Part shown: positions 12,176-24,540 of the stretch, piece by piece | Layout of the letters: every line of letters starts with the position of its first letter | How positions within the stretch are numbered: the stretch's first letter is position 1 | DNA from: Bugulina stolonifera | Lineage: Eukaryota > Bryozoa > Gymnolaemata > Cheilostomatida > Bugulidae | Direction of reading: 5' to 3' | Length of the DNA stretch: 64,000 nucleotides | Assembly (NCBI GenBank): GCA_935421135.1 | Contig: OW285196.1 | Coordinates: 11,033,001-11,097,000, forward strand | Translations under genes and position numbers: made by a program | Notes under the pieces: generated by a model | Seen by the model: only the letters and a program-made list of their open reading frames with translations | Told to the model about the DNA's origin: nothing | Database searches by the model: none

Positions 12176-13639
12176 TGCTTGCAGATAACTTGCGTCATTG
12201 CTGCAAGATCAGAGTGACTAGTGCTAGACCACTTGGCCACAAACAGTGCTGTGGATACATTTACATGTACATGTATACTAGTAGTTTAACAGTTGCTCTT
12301 TAGACTCTTCACCAACTGCTCCTATTCGGCTGATGAACCTGATACCTAGGCTAAGTTATACCTACATGCACATGTATGTAGATTGCTGCTATCAGAAGAT
12401 ATAAACTGCTATTTATATATTTACTATTCAGTTATGTGTATCTACTACTAATACACTGATACATACGACGTACACCCCAAATGTCTGTATTTATATACAT
12501 ATTAGATGTACTTGGTGTAAGTGTACGTATATATGTGTGTGTGTGCATAATTAGAAATTTGATGATGTCATTACTATAATAATGCTATGCATCTCATAGA
12601 TTTAGGAGGGTTGAGAGTTTATTTGATTGTGTGTTGTGTGGCTGTCACTGTTCATTAAATAATGTGTCTATTCCTCGTTGTGGGTGGATATGGTGGTGTG
12701 TCATTACCAAAGGGCGCAGGACCGTTCCAGTAAATTAATTTGATACATCTATTCTAATTGTACCATATTTTGGTGTGTTCCTTGGTATAAGCAGTCGGTT
12801 ATTTGCAGCATTGAGTAGATAGTGCTTTGTCTCATGTGGCTATCTAGCTGTAATGTGTGTTCATTTTCAAACACTTGTTGCAACCAGCCCAGCCCGGAGT
12901 AAAACAAGGAAAAATTTTATTTAAGCTCGTCTCGACCAAGTGGTATTTTTTTCCACGATTCGGGTGGGGAGGGGGCACTTGCTACGTAAGTGCTGCTGCA
13001 TCCATATGGCGCAGTTTCACTTTTCGAATTTTTGAGAAGCACTGTTTTGAATCTCGTCTCGAATTCGAAAATGCTGTTTTCTTCCACCTCTAACAAATAT
13101 GCAAAGAACTGTTATCATATGATAATAATGGAAGTGTCTATTTTTGTCAACCTAGGCTTATGTAATATTATTGTTTGCTGATATCGGAGTGAATTCTTTG
13201 AATATATAACCTTTATTTGTTTTCTCTAATCTGTATTTTTAGGCTCATGTTCACCTTAGTGTTAACGTGAGGCTTATATTTTTACAAAATATAATATCAT
13301 CTATACTATTCAGTAAAAGGAAGAGACTGTGAAACTATACAATTACTGTAAATATTAGTCTAGCCTGTGTCAGATTATCAGCATTAAAACTCTGTAATCA
13401 GTTACCTCCCCCCATTGTAAGTATGAAGGATAAGATATCCCCTGGTACAAGATAAGATAATAGTGTACATGTATGTTATACAGATTTGTATTACAATAGT
13501 GGGGAGTGAGTGTTTTTCATTAGACACCCTGTATCAAACCTCATAAAATACATAATACTAATTAGCCTCTCATATTCTATTTAAAGTATATTCTCAGTAT
13601 AATTGGAACAATACAGCGACCCATATTGCAACGTAGTGA
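12176..13639. other. No gene seen; repeat debris
   Basis: 12260-12360 matches 21775-21870, continuing the duplication that starts at 10612/19202. 12880-13090 holds an island with CGTCTCGA motifs resembling the element at 17438-18104. No supported exon. Confidence 0.5.
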
Positions 13640-13905
13640 AATTATATGCAACATATTTATTCCAAAGAACTTATTTGTGAGCAGTCCAGAGATTTTATTT
13701 TAAATCTGTGAAAACAATTCATCACTGGCTTGAGACTCTACAGCTACTAAACACCTCGTACATGCATAACAGACACACCCCCATTAGTCAGGCTTCTTTA
13801 GAGGGTGGCTAACCTGCTTGACCACTATGCTCGGTGATTTGGTGCCACAAGGTTCAGTTTCATGGGATTTCATCTAAACCCCAATCAGGAATGGACTATT
13901 ATAAT
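13640..13905 (+). repeat. Dispersed repeat, copy of 4025-4290
   Basis: Direct copy of the ~260-bp repeat found in intron 1 of deaminase A, diverged by scattered substitutions. Confidence 0.65.
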
Positions 13906-14212
13906 ATATACAGCATAAATAATGTATTTTGCTATGTTCAACTATTTTTATGAAATACATGTGTGCAGCGTTGTGCATGTACATGTACATGTACATGTAT
14001 GACGTCAACGTCGATGAAGTTTTTCATTTTTGTATTTTTGATGATAGTATACAACAATTTCATTCAGCATTGATTATATACAATGTATTTTACTGTGCTT
14101 TTTATTCAGACAGTGCTTTATAACATTTTACATGTACATTGTATGCATCTGCGAGCTGTCTCCAATTGAGAAATTGACCTATTATATTGCTTTGTAATAA
14201 GAATTCCAATGT

Positions 14213-14870
14213 ACAAGCACTTCATGCTTGGTCTGCAACGCAAGTTCCATTGTAAAATTTGCTCGCTTCACTCGCACGAAGTGATGGCTTGTGTTCATGT
14301 ACCTGTTGTCATGCATGTGTATGACCTCTGTTGGTGCAGATATGTTACAGTGACCTCATGAGGAGTTGTGTTTCCTTGCATTAAGTAGACAACTCCAAGC
14401 ACATAGCTCAAATTCCAACACCAATATAGTGGGTGGGGTGGGTCGAGTACCCGCCCCAACCTGGATCGTGGATGAGGGCCCAAGGCTACGGATTCACCCC
14501 GGCAGCGATGTCAGAGGACCCGGTTCCAAGGTCTTAGCACCACCCGGAGACGAGATCCTCACCGGCAGCATTGCAACATATTATATGATTCACAGGTCCA
14601 GGAGACTAGTCAATGCCGGCATAGCCCGAGTTCCAACACCCATCCGGCAGGTGGAGTGAATTGAGTACCCTCCCTACCCTGGGTCGGGTCCGAGGACCAA
14701 AAGCTAGGGACCAGCCCCGCAGAGATGTCGGTGGACCCGGTCCTAAAGGTCCTAGCACCACCCGGGGCCGAGATCCTAACCGGCAGCATAGCAACATATA
14801 TGAGTCGTCCCAATTTTCAACCCCAAATCTGATTGGAGGATGTCAGACCGTAGACCGTTTCGTCTTTTGT
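14213..14870 (-). repeat. GC-rich interspersed repeat, family R, copy 3 (compound)
   Basis: Reverse-oriented copy of the repeat at 547-994, with two versions of the GC-rich core as in copy 2. It ends with the ACCGTTTCGTCTTT edge and has the hairpin with GGAGTTGT/ACAACTCC arms at 14362-14396. Confidence 0.7.
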
Positions 14871-14876
14871 TCTATG

Positions 14877-15306
14877 ACAAGCACTTCGTGCTTGGTCTGC
14901 GATGCAAGTTTCACTGCAAAATTTGCTCGCTTCGCTCGCATGAAATGATGGCTTGTGTTCACGCACTGTGGTCACGCATGAGCATGAAACCTGGCGGCTC
15001 AGGCATTTTGCAGGGATTGCATGGGGAGTTGTGTTTCCTAGCATTAGGGAGACAACTCCAAATCTATAGCCCAAGTTCCAACACTAATAAACGACGCCTG
15101 GGTGGAGTCGAGGGCCTAAGGCTACGGACCCGCCCCGGCAGCGATGGCTGGGGAGCCGGTCCCAAGGTCCTAGCACCACCCAGAGCCTACACTGTAGATG
15201 CGGACTGGCAGCATTGAAACATATTTAATTTGTCTCGATTTTCGACCCCGAATCTGATTGGAGGACGGCAGACCGCAGACTACAGACCGCAGACCGTTTC
15301 GTCTTT
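14877..15306 (-). repeat. GC-rich interspersed repeat, family R, copy 4
   Basis: Reverse-oriented single-core copy starting a few bases after copy 3 ends. It opens with ACAAGCACTTCGTGCTTGG and closes with ACCGTTTCGTCTTT, and has a GGAGTTGT/ACAACTCC hairpin at 15025-15059. Confidence 0.7.
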
Positions 15307-15769
15307 AGTTACTGTAATATACAATGTACGAGTAGTTTGTATTGGTTACTGCAATGCCTACATGATTGTACTATTAGCATGTCATACCTCCTTATAATTA
15401 TAGTACACATACTTGTCAAATACACAGAAATCAAACCTGGAGATTTTGATCAGTACACTATTTATCAGAGGCTCTCAAGGGTCGGCCTTCAAGATCACTA
15501 AATATGATTTGACTAGTTCGAAATTACGCCAAACTTACAATATTCCAATGCATTACCTCAACTTGAATTGCTATCAAATGCACTTCAATATCGAGCTTCA
15601 CATCTAAGACATGTATACATGCAATGTTCAAAGTAGAACAAATGAGGTGGGTACACGGCGCATGCAGTTTTACAGTTTAGTATCGTATAGCTATCCACTC
15701 AATCTTATAATAGCTAAGAAATTAGTAAGCTACTAAAATGAAAAATAATGTCATGCTTTGATGAGATTC

Positions 15770-15830
15770 ACTCCTTGTCCCTCTGAATGATAATCAAGCA
15801 CTCTACCACTACACTAGCAGGACCACAGTG
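15770..15830 (-). repeat. tRNA-like fragment, probable SINE remnant
   Basis: On the minus strand the sequence reads TAGTGTAGTGGTAGAGTGCT, a good A-box region of a tRNA, followed by a poor B-box. There is no paired acceptor stem, so this is more likely tRNA-derived repeat debris than a tRNA gene. Confidence 0.35.
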
Positions 15831-16139
15831 ACTGTATGGGGAAAACTAGTTATTAAAATGAGGGTTCACGCCTGCTGGCCGTATAACCACTAAAATTGAG
15901 GTGGGTACACACCGTATGCTCCGGTATAACTACACTTCGAACACTGTATACATATATAGACAAAGTCGCATGACTGGGATGATACTTCTGGTTTCCATCA
16001 AAATAGTTTTGGAACTGTCTTATTTTGTAAAGCCTGAAGGGAAAAAGGAGATTGAAGGGTGCTTCAGAGATGCCCTTAAAACTTAAAGTTGACAGGTATG
16101 ATTAGCATATATCATGGTATAAATTACGAATACGTATGC

Positions 16140-16282
16140 AACTGGCATCAGTTAACCTTATCTGATCACCACTGAGCAGACCTACACATAGTGATATAGC
16201 ATACACATTACTCTATACTGTGTAGTTTCATCAGCAGCAGGAATTGGTATTAGACACATTTGTCACGTTAATACAACCTCAC
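16140..16282 (+). promoter_or_regulatory. Putative upstream region of deaminase gene B
   Basis: Paralogous to 3541-3725 before deaminase A, with the same CTATACTGTGTAGTTT and ATCAGCAGCAGG blocks. Conservation next to exon 1 suggests shared transcriptional control, inferred from duplication only. Confidence 0.4.
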
Positions 16283-19201
16283 ATGATGGCTGGATATAGT
16301 CAACCCATACCTCTACCTTTAAGTAGCGATGTTTTACGTAAGTTTTTGAACTGTTCAATTCAGTCATGCAAGTACCTAGTGCTTGGTTTATGTTATACAA
16401 ACAAGTGCAGGTAACAATTGCACATTGCACTGAGTTTGCTACCCATGATAATAATAACTTTTCTGTCCCTGCGCTGTGACAAAACTTTTTTACACAGTGC
16501 ATATTACAATTATACCCCTATCACAACATTAAATGATTTATTATATCATTAGTGGAGATCCTGATGACCCAGATAGACTCGATAAGTATTCAAATAACAA
16601 TTATAATATAGTACTATAAAACCCAGTGTCTTACTAACAACCTAAAAAGCAAAACACTACATACAGTGTATATTATAATTACACTTATTACATAAAAACA
16701 TTGTATTAAAACTTGAAACATTCAACTGGATGGAATAGCAGAGATCAGATTTTTAGTGAATAAAACAATATTTACATGTATATGTTAAGTGTAGTCCATT
16801 GACTATATTATACGTTAATAAAAATAGCTCTAAAAGAAGCACTTTATTTATCTGCTTCCTATTATTTCATAACAGTGCTGTTATTGTTACCCTGTAGCCA
16901 GCCTAACTATCTGCTAGCATAAATAATTTCATGTTCCACTTCAGATGTAGATTCAAGTACATATCGGAAAAATGGTACTGACCAAGATTTCAAAAGCTAA
17001 AGGACAATATATTATTTTCTTCTTTCTGGCTGCTCAGAATAATTTCCGTGCTAGAAAACTATTACATTATAATAAGTAGGATCAAAACCCTTTTAGCACC
17101 TTCACCTTTTATATAACCAGGTTCAGCCTGGGTACGCCTTGGTTTCGCTTTTCCTCACAAAGTTGAGAGCATACAATATTATAACAATATTTTCTGCCTG
17201 CACCTTGTACCCACTTCATTTGTTCCACTTCGAACACTGGTTGAGAGTAATAGTAGTTACCTTATCAAACGCTCCCTCCTCGTTCTGTGTACATGGCCAA
17301 GCCATCTGAGACCTATCTCTGCAGTAATATCAGCCATTGGAGAATTTCTTCGTTGGTGACTTTAATATATTTCCATGTGAGAGTTTGGATTAATTTTATA
17401 GCATGATACGACACAGTCAAATATACGTATATATCCCGTATAGGTGGAACGAGACAGAATTTTTGAATTCAAGACGAAATTTGAGACGCTGCTTCATAAA
17501 AATTCAAGACGAGACCGGGTTTTAGGATTTAAGTGATTTTTTCTAAACATTTTGCAAAATTTTATATTGGCATGTTGGAATTCCAACTGTTTCGACCCCT
17601 ACTCTGTATATTCTTTATAATTCATGCATGCTTTATATCAGTAGGCATTTCAATAAAGGATGAACAGAAGACTAGGGGAATGCAATGCACATGTGTACAA
17701 GTACTTGGTATAACTGACAACTAGTAGGGAGTTACGTTTCCATCACTGAAATAATTTAATGAGCAGACAACTTTTAGTATGGATCACATTGCATTATGGG
17801 AGAGTCAACAGTTAATTGGAATGCAGTTAGTCGCCTTGCATGTAGTGATGGATGAGTAGCCCAGTGCTAACTGCAATTACTAGAAAATCAGTGCTGGGAA
17901 TGTAGGTAGTATATGATTAAGTAACTTAATAAATAATTTTCTTATATTATGGATTATTTCCTGCTTAGCAATGGATTATATAATAGTTATTAATAAAAAT
18001 TATTATGTGCTATTGATTTTCCAGTCTAGAACACTAATTGCCATCTCGAGACGACTTTCGAGACAAGTCAATTCAAGACGAGTCTCGTTCTACCTCTGAT
18101 ACCCTATAGTATAATATACGATACAGTACAATATACTATATACATGTACATGTAGTACAATATACTATATACATGTACATGTAGTACAGTATACTATATA
18201 CATGCACATGTAGTACAATATACTATATTATACAATATGTAGTACAATATACTATATACATGTACATGTAGTACAATATACTATATCATACAATATGTAG
18301 TACAATATACTATATACATGTACATGTAGTACAGTATACTATATACATGCACATGTAGTACAATATACTATATTATACAATATGTAGTACAATATACTAT
18401 ATTATACAATATGTAGTACAATATACTATATACATGTACATGTAGTACAATATACTATATCATACAATATGTAGTACAGTATACTATCATGTACATGTAG
18501 TACAATATACTTGTACACAACGTATGATACGGCGAGGTAAATGAAGTACATAGTGCAAATGCTAGAATTGCATGCAATATGTAGGCCCATTATAATGTTA
18601 TATAAACAGCGAATAATAAAAAAATCATTCACATAGCCTGAGATACAGGACAATAGTCTTGGAATCCCTTACCATTTAATAGTATGACTTACAGAACTAC
18701 ACCTGCACTACTTATAGATCTGATGCTAATGTTTCAGAGTCAGTGAAGCTTCACTACATGGATCTGAAAATTCCAGGAACTTGGTGGCCAAATTATACAT
18801 GCTGCTTGGCAAAGGTTGGGACAGATGAATGGTTTTTCAAGAACACAAGAGGTGGGCAGGCACACGCCGAACAGAACATGATGAACCATCTACAGGATCT
18901 TAAGAACACTCAGCTGGACTTGTACCAGAGTTATGCCCCATGTGATGACTGCACAAAAGAGCTGGTTGAATTTTGTAGAGCTAGAAATATTGATGTTACC
19001 ATTAGATTTGTGCATATTTATAGAGATAATTACGCTTTTTTTCAAACTGATGATATTGAGTGGAGACAATTTGATCGGGAATCTTGGGAAAAATTGGGTT
19101 TTGCTTTGGAACAAGAAAAAACTTGGGGAGATGAGTATTATTCTAGAGTAGACAGGGATAACCTAGTCCAAAAATACATTCAGGATCATTTGAATAACTA
19201 A
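16283..19201 (+). CDS. Deaminase B: AID/APOBEC-like zinc deaminase, type 2
   Basis: Predicted exons are 16283-16337 (18 codons plus one base; two ATGs in tandem) and 18738-19201, joined by GTAAGT...TTTCAG in phase 1, giving 172 residues. Zinc site: H61-A-E63, then P86-C87-x2-C90, with 22 residues between the Glu and the Pro. This matches the AID/APOBEC pattern of HxE...PCx2-4C, with Glu63 the expected proton shuttle. The context LDLYQSYAPCDDCTKELVEF resembles the core strand and helix of that family. A later SWE.LG and W...Y..RVDRD match the other paralogues. No signal peptide is seen, so it should act inside the cell. The intron is long (2.4 kb), carries a TIR element and a minisatellite, and holds a decayed alternative exon end at 16553-16583. 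A polyadenylation signal lies at 19791. The exon 1 assignment rests on phase and paralogy. Confidence 0.75.
17438..18104. mobile_element. Putative MITE-like element with terminal inverted repeats
   Basis: The left end (GTATAGGTGGAACGAGAC, 17438) and the right end (GTCTCGTTCTACCTCTGATA, 18084) are inverted copies with a small gap, and both are followed inward by AATTCAAGACGA-type sequence. There is no transposase frame inside. Target duplications are unclear. It lies in intron 1 of deaminase B. Confidence 0.5.
18110..18500. repeat. AT-rich minisatellite
   Basis: Tandem, partly higher-order array of GTACAATATACTATATACAT and ACATGTACATGTA modules (~39 bases) in intron 1 of deaminase B. Confidence 0.85.
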
Positions 19202-19960
19202 AAGGTATGTACTGTAGATATGTAGAGACCGTCAGCTAAAAGACTGAGGCTAAGATGGAAAATAGTTATCCTCTTTTCTCCATTTGTAAACATAGCCTGT
19301 AAATTTTCAGTAAAAAACACAGGAAGGTGGTATCATAATTGTAATTTAAACTACAAAGATCAATGATGCTGAGATCGTAGGAGCTACATGTTGTGTGTTT
19401 TACTCTTTTATATTATTTGTTATCAATTTGCACTATTGACATATTATTCAATATTTATTGTTTATGCCATTTATTTAGCATTGTAAGTATTAGCCGTAGG
19501 CTGGAACTGGAACTGTGTGATAGAATGTTTAAATTTTCGCCAGAATATATATTTATTATTAATAAAATATGATAATTTATTTATTATTGATTTATTGTTA
19601 TATAATGTATTTATTGTCACTTTGACATAATAATATGTTTATTATTAATTTATTAGAAAGTATTATACTCGTACATTATAATTTTATATGACTTATTTAT
19701 AATTCTGTGATTCTTTAATTTTGAACTACTATTGCTTATCTTCGCTTTGAATTTTGAATTTATTGCTAAATCAATTCCTATGATAAACAAAATAAAGTTG
19801 TTATATTACTTTGTTGTGAGATAGTTATTTTCCATACATTTTATACTATTATCTATTGTGAGACCATACAGTAGGATGAAGAGTGTTTTAACTTACCATT
19901 TTTGCTAACAAGTATGGCAGTTCCTTCTTGTACTAAACTAATTATTTTAGTATTACTTAA
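19202..19960 (+). other. 3' UTR and flank of deaminase B
   Basis: AT-rich sequence following the stop codon. AATAAA at 19791-19796 is the likely polyadenylation signal, giving a 3' UTR of ~600 bases. The whole block is paralogous to 10612-11400. Confidence 0.6.
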
Positions 19961-20514
19961 TACCTCTACAAACATATCTAAACTGTTCTAGTAGTAGCTA
20001 ATAGATGCTGAACTTCAAAAAAGTAGCCCCAAAATTTCAAAAATACCCATTGTGATGTCAGCATTAGGGGTTATCTCTACCTAGCTTTATGTCAATTTTC
20101 AAACTTCTTCTTTGATTATCCCAACTCTGACACACTATATAGCAGCACTATTGAGTTCGTTCACTAAAACAGATACTAGCAATTACAGTACTACATGCTA
20201 CATGTTCAACACACCAGTCTAGTAAGTGCATGTTATTCGTGAGATAAACAAGTAGCCTATATTGACCAATCAAAGTGCAAACTCAAAAGTCACTTGGTAA
20301 ATTTTTGCAACAAATTTTGTCTAGGAATATTAACTAGCATTTGTTCCACAAACCCATTTTTTCGTTTTATGATTTTTCTAGTACAACGAGGATAAAAACT
20401 CAATTCAAATTTTCTGTTTATAATAACACAATCCGTGATCTGACATTGACTCCCCGCAATGATGTAATTCACTAGTTTTAACAGAGCTAAGACCCATGAT
20501 GATATCATGTATCT

Positions 20515-20915
20515 CAGCTGGTATCAAAGTCAGCCTTCAAGTCAACAAGTCAAGTCATTCCTAAAGTTTCGAGGCAAATCAAGTCCAAGTCAAGTCGGTG
20601 CCGCCTCAAGTCAAGTCAAGTCAGTCATCATACAAGTCACAGGTCAAGTTAAGTCGAAGTCGACCTGTCTACTTGCAAGTAGAAATACAAGTCAAGTGGA
20701 AGACAACTTCAAACATTTTACATTGGCTATACACTGTACAGCATTTTTATCTTCCACATTGACTTGGAAGAATCCAAGTCAAAGTGACAAGTCATTCATG
20801 TGTCCAAGTCAAGTCAAGTCACATTGATGTGCAAGTAAGTCAACATGTTAGGAAGTCCAAGTCAAGTTGACTTGTGACTTGACTTGACTTGGCAAGTCAA
20901 GTCGAATTCTATGAC
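20515..20915. repeat. Imperfect AAGTC pentanucleotide repeat
   Basis: Dense CAAGTCAAGTC repeats, in places inverted (GACTTGACTTG near 20877-20892). The open frame across it is a by-product of the repeat. Confidence 0.85.
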
Positions 20916-21059
20916 TTGGACCCAGCTCAGGCTGGTATTGTGCTAACTGGTACAGCTGCTACTAGGCTTTCTAATGGTGTATTCAGCTTATCACTTTAAA
21001 ATTTTGGTACAGTCCACCCTTAAGCTCTCTGTTCTCCTTGTACTTGGTCAAGTATTTAT

Positions 21060-21870
21060 ACATTTAATACATAGCATAGCATATTATAATCAGACGGTTT
21101 TTATCAGAGTCCGAATGTTAGGGGAGTCGGTAAAGAATTTGTCTGCAGGAAAGTGTCAGGAATTTTTATATATAGGTGACAATGGTAATTCCTGACAGTA
21201 AATATGATATTATGATAGTATAGAGTGCAGATAACTCCTGTCAGTTAATGTAATAATATAACATCAGATACATTATAATTGGGATGTGTTTCCAACCTTT
21301 TACTCAATGCTCTCAATTTTCTCCTAACTGTGACTGACCTACATTTTGACCAGCTCCTAGTCACTTACACATGTACATTATATGTTACAACGCAGCTGAA
21401 TTATGCATGTACATGTACATGTATTATCTAGATACAATGTACATCCATAGCGTACTAGGAAGCAATGAAGCAGTTGGGGTCCTAGCATGCATCACTCCTA
21501 TCACCAGTATCCAACAGGGAGATACATGTCGTCAAATAAACGAGCTGAAAAATATTGTCGTGTAGACTAACTTAGGCACTTAGGCATTAAACTTGTATTA
21601 CTACATGTATGTCTATGTCAGTGTTATAGTTAATCAAATAATTATACTGAATGATCTTCGTAGGTTGTCTGGTAATAAAACTTGCATAATATATATATGT
21701 TAATCATACCTAAATGTGAACCTACACTTTGTGTATTTTTCTAATAATATTGTTTTATACATACCCAGTACTGTTTATGCATGTATGCCAGTAGTTCAAC
21801 AGTTGCTCCTGAACCTTGTCACCAACTGCGCCAACACGGTTGATGAACCTGATGCCCAAGCTAAGTTATG
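21060..21870 (+). repeat. Distal part of the duplication paired with 11380-12360
   Basis: 21070-21180 matches 11385-11460, 21190-21280 holds units of the AACTCC/TATAGAGAG array, and 21775-21870 matches 12260-12360. With 19202-19960 this shows that ~1.7 kb downstream of a type 2 deaminase was duplicated, with ~1.1 kb present in this copy only (19960-21060). Confidence 0.6.
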
Positions 21871-22108
21871 CAGTGAGGGATTCTCAAATTGTATGTTAAA
21901 TTGGGGTTCAAAATCCAATTTAAATTTTGTTCTCTGATTTCGTTCAAAATTTGCATATGTAGAGAACATGAGGTCTACAACACTAAGAAAGCAACAGCAG
22001 AGCGTAATTATTATTAGTTACCTCACTAATTACTGTTACGGAGTTGATGTTATATATAAACAATAGACAAAATCTCCAGAATGTCAACTCCCTAACATAC
22101 CTAAATAC

Positions 22109-22714
22109 TGTAATGGTTTTTGGTATTTCGTGCGGTCGTCCTTGGACGACTACAGACCCAAAACTGAAGTGCCTATGAGTGGTGCTAGGCCTTCTCATTA
22201 CATGAAAGATTGAGCGGTCTCAGTAGTCCAAGTACTACCAGAGACGACCCATCTGGTCCCAAGTCTGACCTTCAGACTATACTTTGAAAGAGAGTGATCC
22301 GACCTAGTAGGTGGTTCGCTAATGCGAATGACCTGACAAAAGGAAGTGAAAGTCTCTGTATCAAGTATAGATGTGTCTTTATTGAAAGCCAAGCAAAGAC
22401 TGAGACAACAAACGATGAAACAGTGTCCTTTATATAGTATAAGAACTTCCGCCCGACGGCCGACCCAAAATAGGTCGGGTTATACAAAAGTTGCTTATAA
22501 TCATCCAATTCATGTACAAAATGAATATCAAGTGATTCTGAGAGGTCGCGCCTCTTTACATGGGTATAAAAGACACTAAAAGACTTAGTAATTATCAGAC
22601 AGCTATGTACAATGGCATATAGTTAAGCAATACAGAATGCAAGCAGGTATATACATGTAAGCACACATAATAATGAGTGTCAGGTGATAAGAGACGACTG
22701 TGCGTACCATTACA
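22109..22714 (-). mobile_element. Solo LTR, copy 1
   Basis: 606 bp bounded by TGTAATGG and CCATTACA, the TG...CA inverted ends typical of LTRs. On the minus strand there is a TATATAAAG box (22428-22436) and, ~45 bases further, AATAAA (22378-22383), the promoter and polyadenylation order expected of an LTR read on that strand. A second copy lies at 30528-31192. No gag or pol is next to it, so it is a solo LTR. Flanks ATAC and ATAA are an imperfect 4-bp target duplication. Confidence 0.75.
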
Positions 22715-24460
22715 ATAATTTTACAGTTTACACACCAATCTTTAAAAATTCAAAAATTTTTCTGTGCATGTTGCAAGTTTGTATGTCTGGCAACCCAAGA
22801 AAAAACAAATTCTATTCGCTAACTACCTATAAACTAGTAAATTGAGCAAAACCATTTGAGACTTTGTTTTGGAGTGGACATGTAACAGAGTGGACAAACA
22901 ATGACTATACACCAAATTTTTTCATTTTGACTGGACGTGAAAAGTAAGTAAAGTTACCATGATGTAAGCCCTCTGTTGAAAAGGAGTATGGATCAAAATC
23001 AAAGTTGTACGAAATCTATATTTTCGGCAAAATGATGTCACAGAGTTAAAAAACAAACAAGGCGCATTCACTTTTTGTTGAATTATCTAAAGATCATAGC
23101 CGACAACTGAAATTTTCTTTGATAATTTGGTGCAGGCAAAGATAATAGACGAATGTAACTGAAAAAGTAAACAGAGGTTGGCTTTAAACGCTCTATTCAT
23201 ACCATTTAGTTGTTACGGAGTTGACAACCAAAAATCTGTGACAGCACTTTGAACAAAGATAGTTTTGAACTGTCTACATGTATTCATGTTTACACTTAGT
23301 TCATTTCTCTAGGAGCAGAAAGAGTGGCTGTATAACCAGTATAACATAATGAGTGCAGCCAAAGCAGCCCAATCTAGGCTGCAAGTTCAGTACTCAGTTA
23401 TTGTGACGTTGAATTTTGAGCAATTTTCACCTTAAATCAACCTATCAATTAACTTTAAATGGATTATGAAGCTCTAACAAAGGCTAACACTAGTTGCCCT
23501 TGTCTATTTATACATTGTCTAAAGGTAACAACAATATTCAGGTATCATCAACCCATAACAGGGGAAATATTTCACTGTGGCAGAATTTTACGCATAATCT
23601 GAGAATCACCCAGTCTACGCATACTACCGCTGCCGTTATACCATTTTAATTGAAGTCGAAGAGCTCAGAACTAGCCGGCTATACTACATAGTCTGTGGTA
23701 GTAGTACTTTTTCGGTAGGTCCTGCTGTGAGCACTTTGATCGGATATGTCAGTAAACTGTGTGTCATAGATTTTGTTTCTGTGTTCTAAGATGTAGCGGA
23801 GTAGACTCTATTTTGTGACCTACAACGAGAATAGTACATATACTTGTAGTTTGGCATACATTATTGCTTCTTAGAGTAGTTACTTGGTAGCCTACAACTA
23901 TCTATGTTCCACTCACTATTGTATTTTAGTTTATTCTTGGTGTATTTATTTCAATGTTTTATTGCTTTGTTTTATTTTGCTTTCTGTTTGGTAGTTGTTT
24001 TTGTTCATTTTCTCATTTTCCGATAGCTTATATACACTGTAACATGTACACTTCGATATGCCCATATTATTATCTCCTCTTGTCACTGTGTAATTATATT
24101 TACATTGTATGTTGAATCTATTACTGCTATTCCTTGAACTGTTCTTTCTCTCTCAATGCTACACTCTCAGTCTATACTCTACTATCTCCTAGTCCACTAT
24201 CTGTACTGTCTCTTATTTGCAGCGTTACCAATCATATTACATGTACTCAGTATTACAGTGTTAGTGAAGCTGGTTAGGTGTTATGTCCTATCTACTACTA
24301 TTGTATAAGAGTAGCCAACTCCTACATACTAATCTGCTCAAATTTGTATGCAGCATGGATAGTCGACCTTGTAGGTGACACCAGTTGATATTACTTGGTC
24401 GGTATACAATATGACCTACACCTAGTATGATACACAGTACTCGATAACCTGTCTTTTTAG
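22715..24460. other. No gene seen
   Basis: Moderately AT-rich sequence without a recognisable exon, array or RNA gene. If deaminase C has further 5' exons they would lie here, but none could be recognised. Confidence 0.45.
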
Positions 24461-24540
24461 CAGCTGCAACTGATGAGCTTGAGACCAAGGAAGAAGACAA
24501 TTTTCTTTTACGTTTCAAAAAATCCCATGCAGCCAAATTA

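Noticed and set aside
14295..15217. Overlapping frames on both strands in the GC-rich repeats
   Set aside because: Frames are not conserved among the four copies of repeat R and look like by-products of high GC.
18110..18500. CRISPR-like array
   Set aside because: Repeats are contiguous, AT-rich and without unique spacers, in a eukaryotic intron.
18738..19201. Bacterial toxin-type deaminase or contamination
   Set aside because: The deaminases have spliceosomal introns and a conserved exon plan, lie among eukaryotic repeats, and resemble AID/APOBEC proteins rather than secreted polymorphic toxins.
20507..20827. 106-codon frame rich in Ser, Gln and Val
   Set aside because: It lies entirely in the AAGTC repeat; composition follows the repeat.
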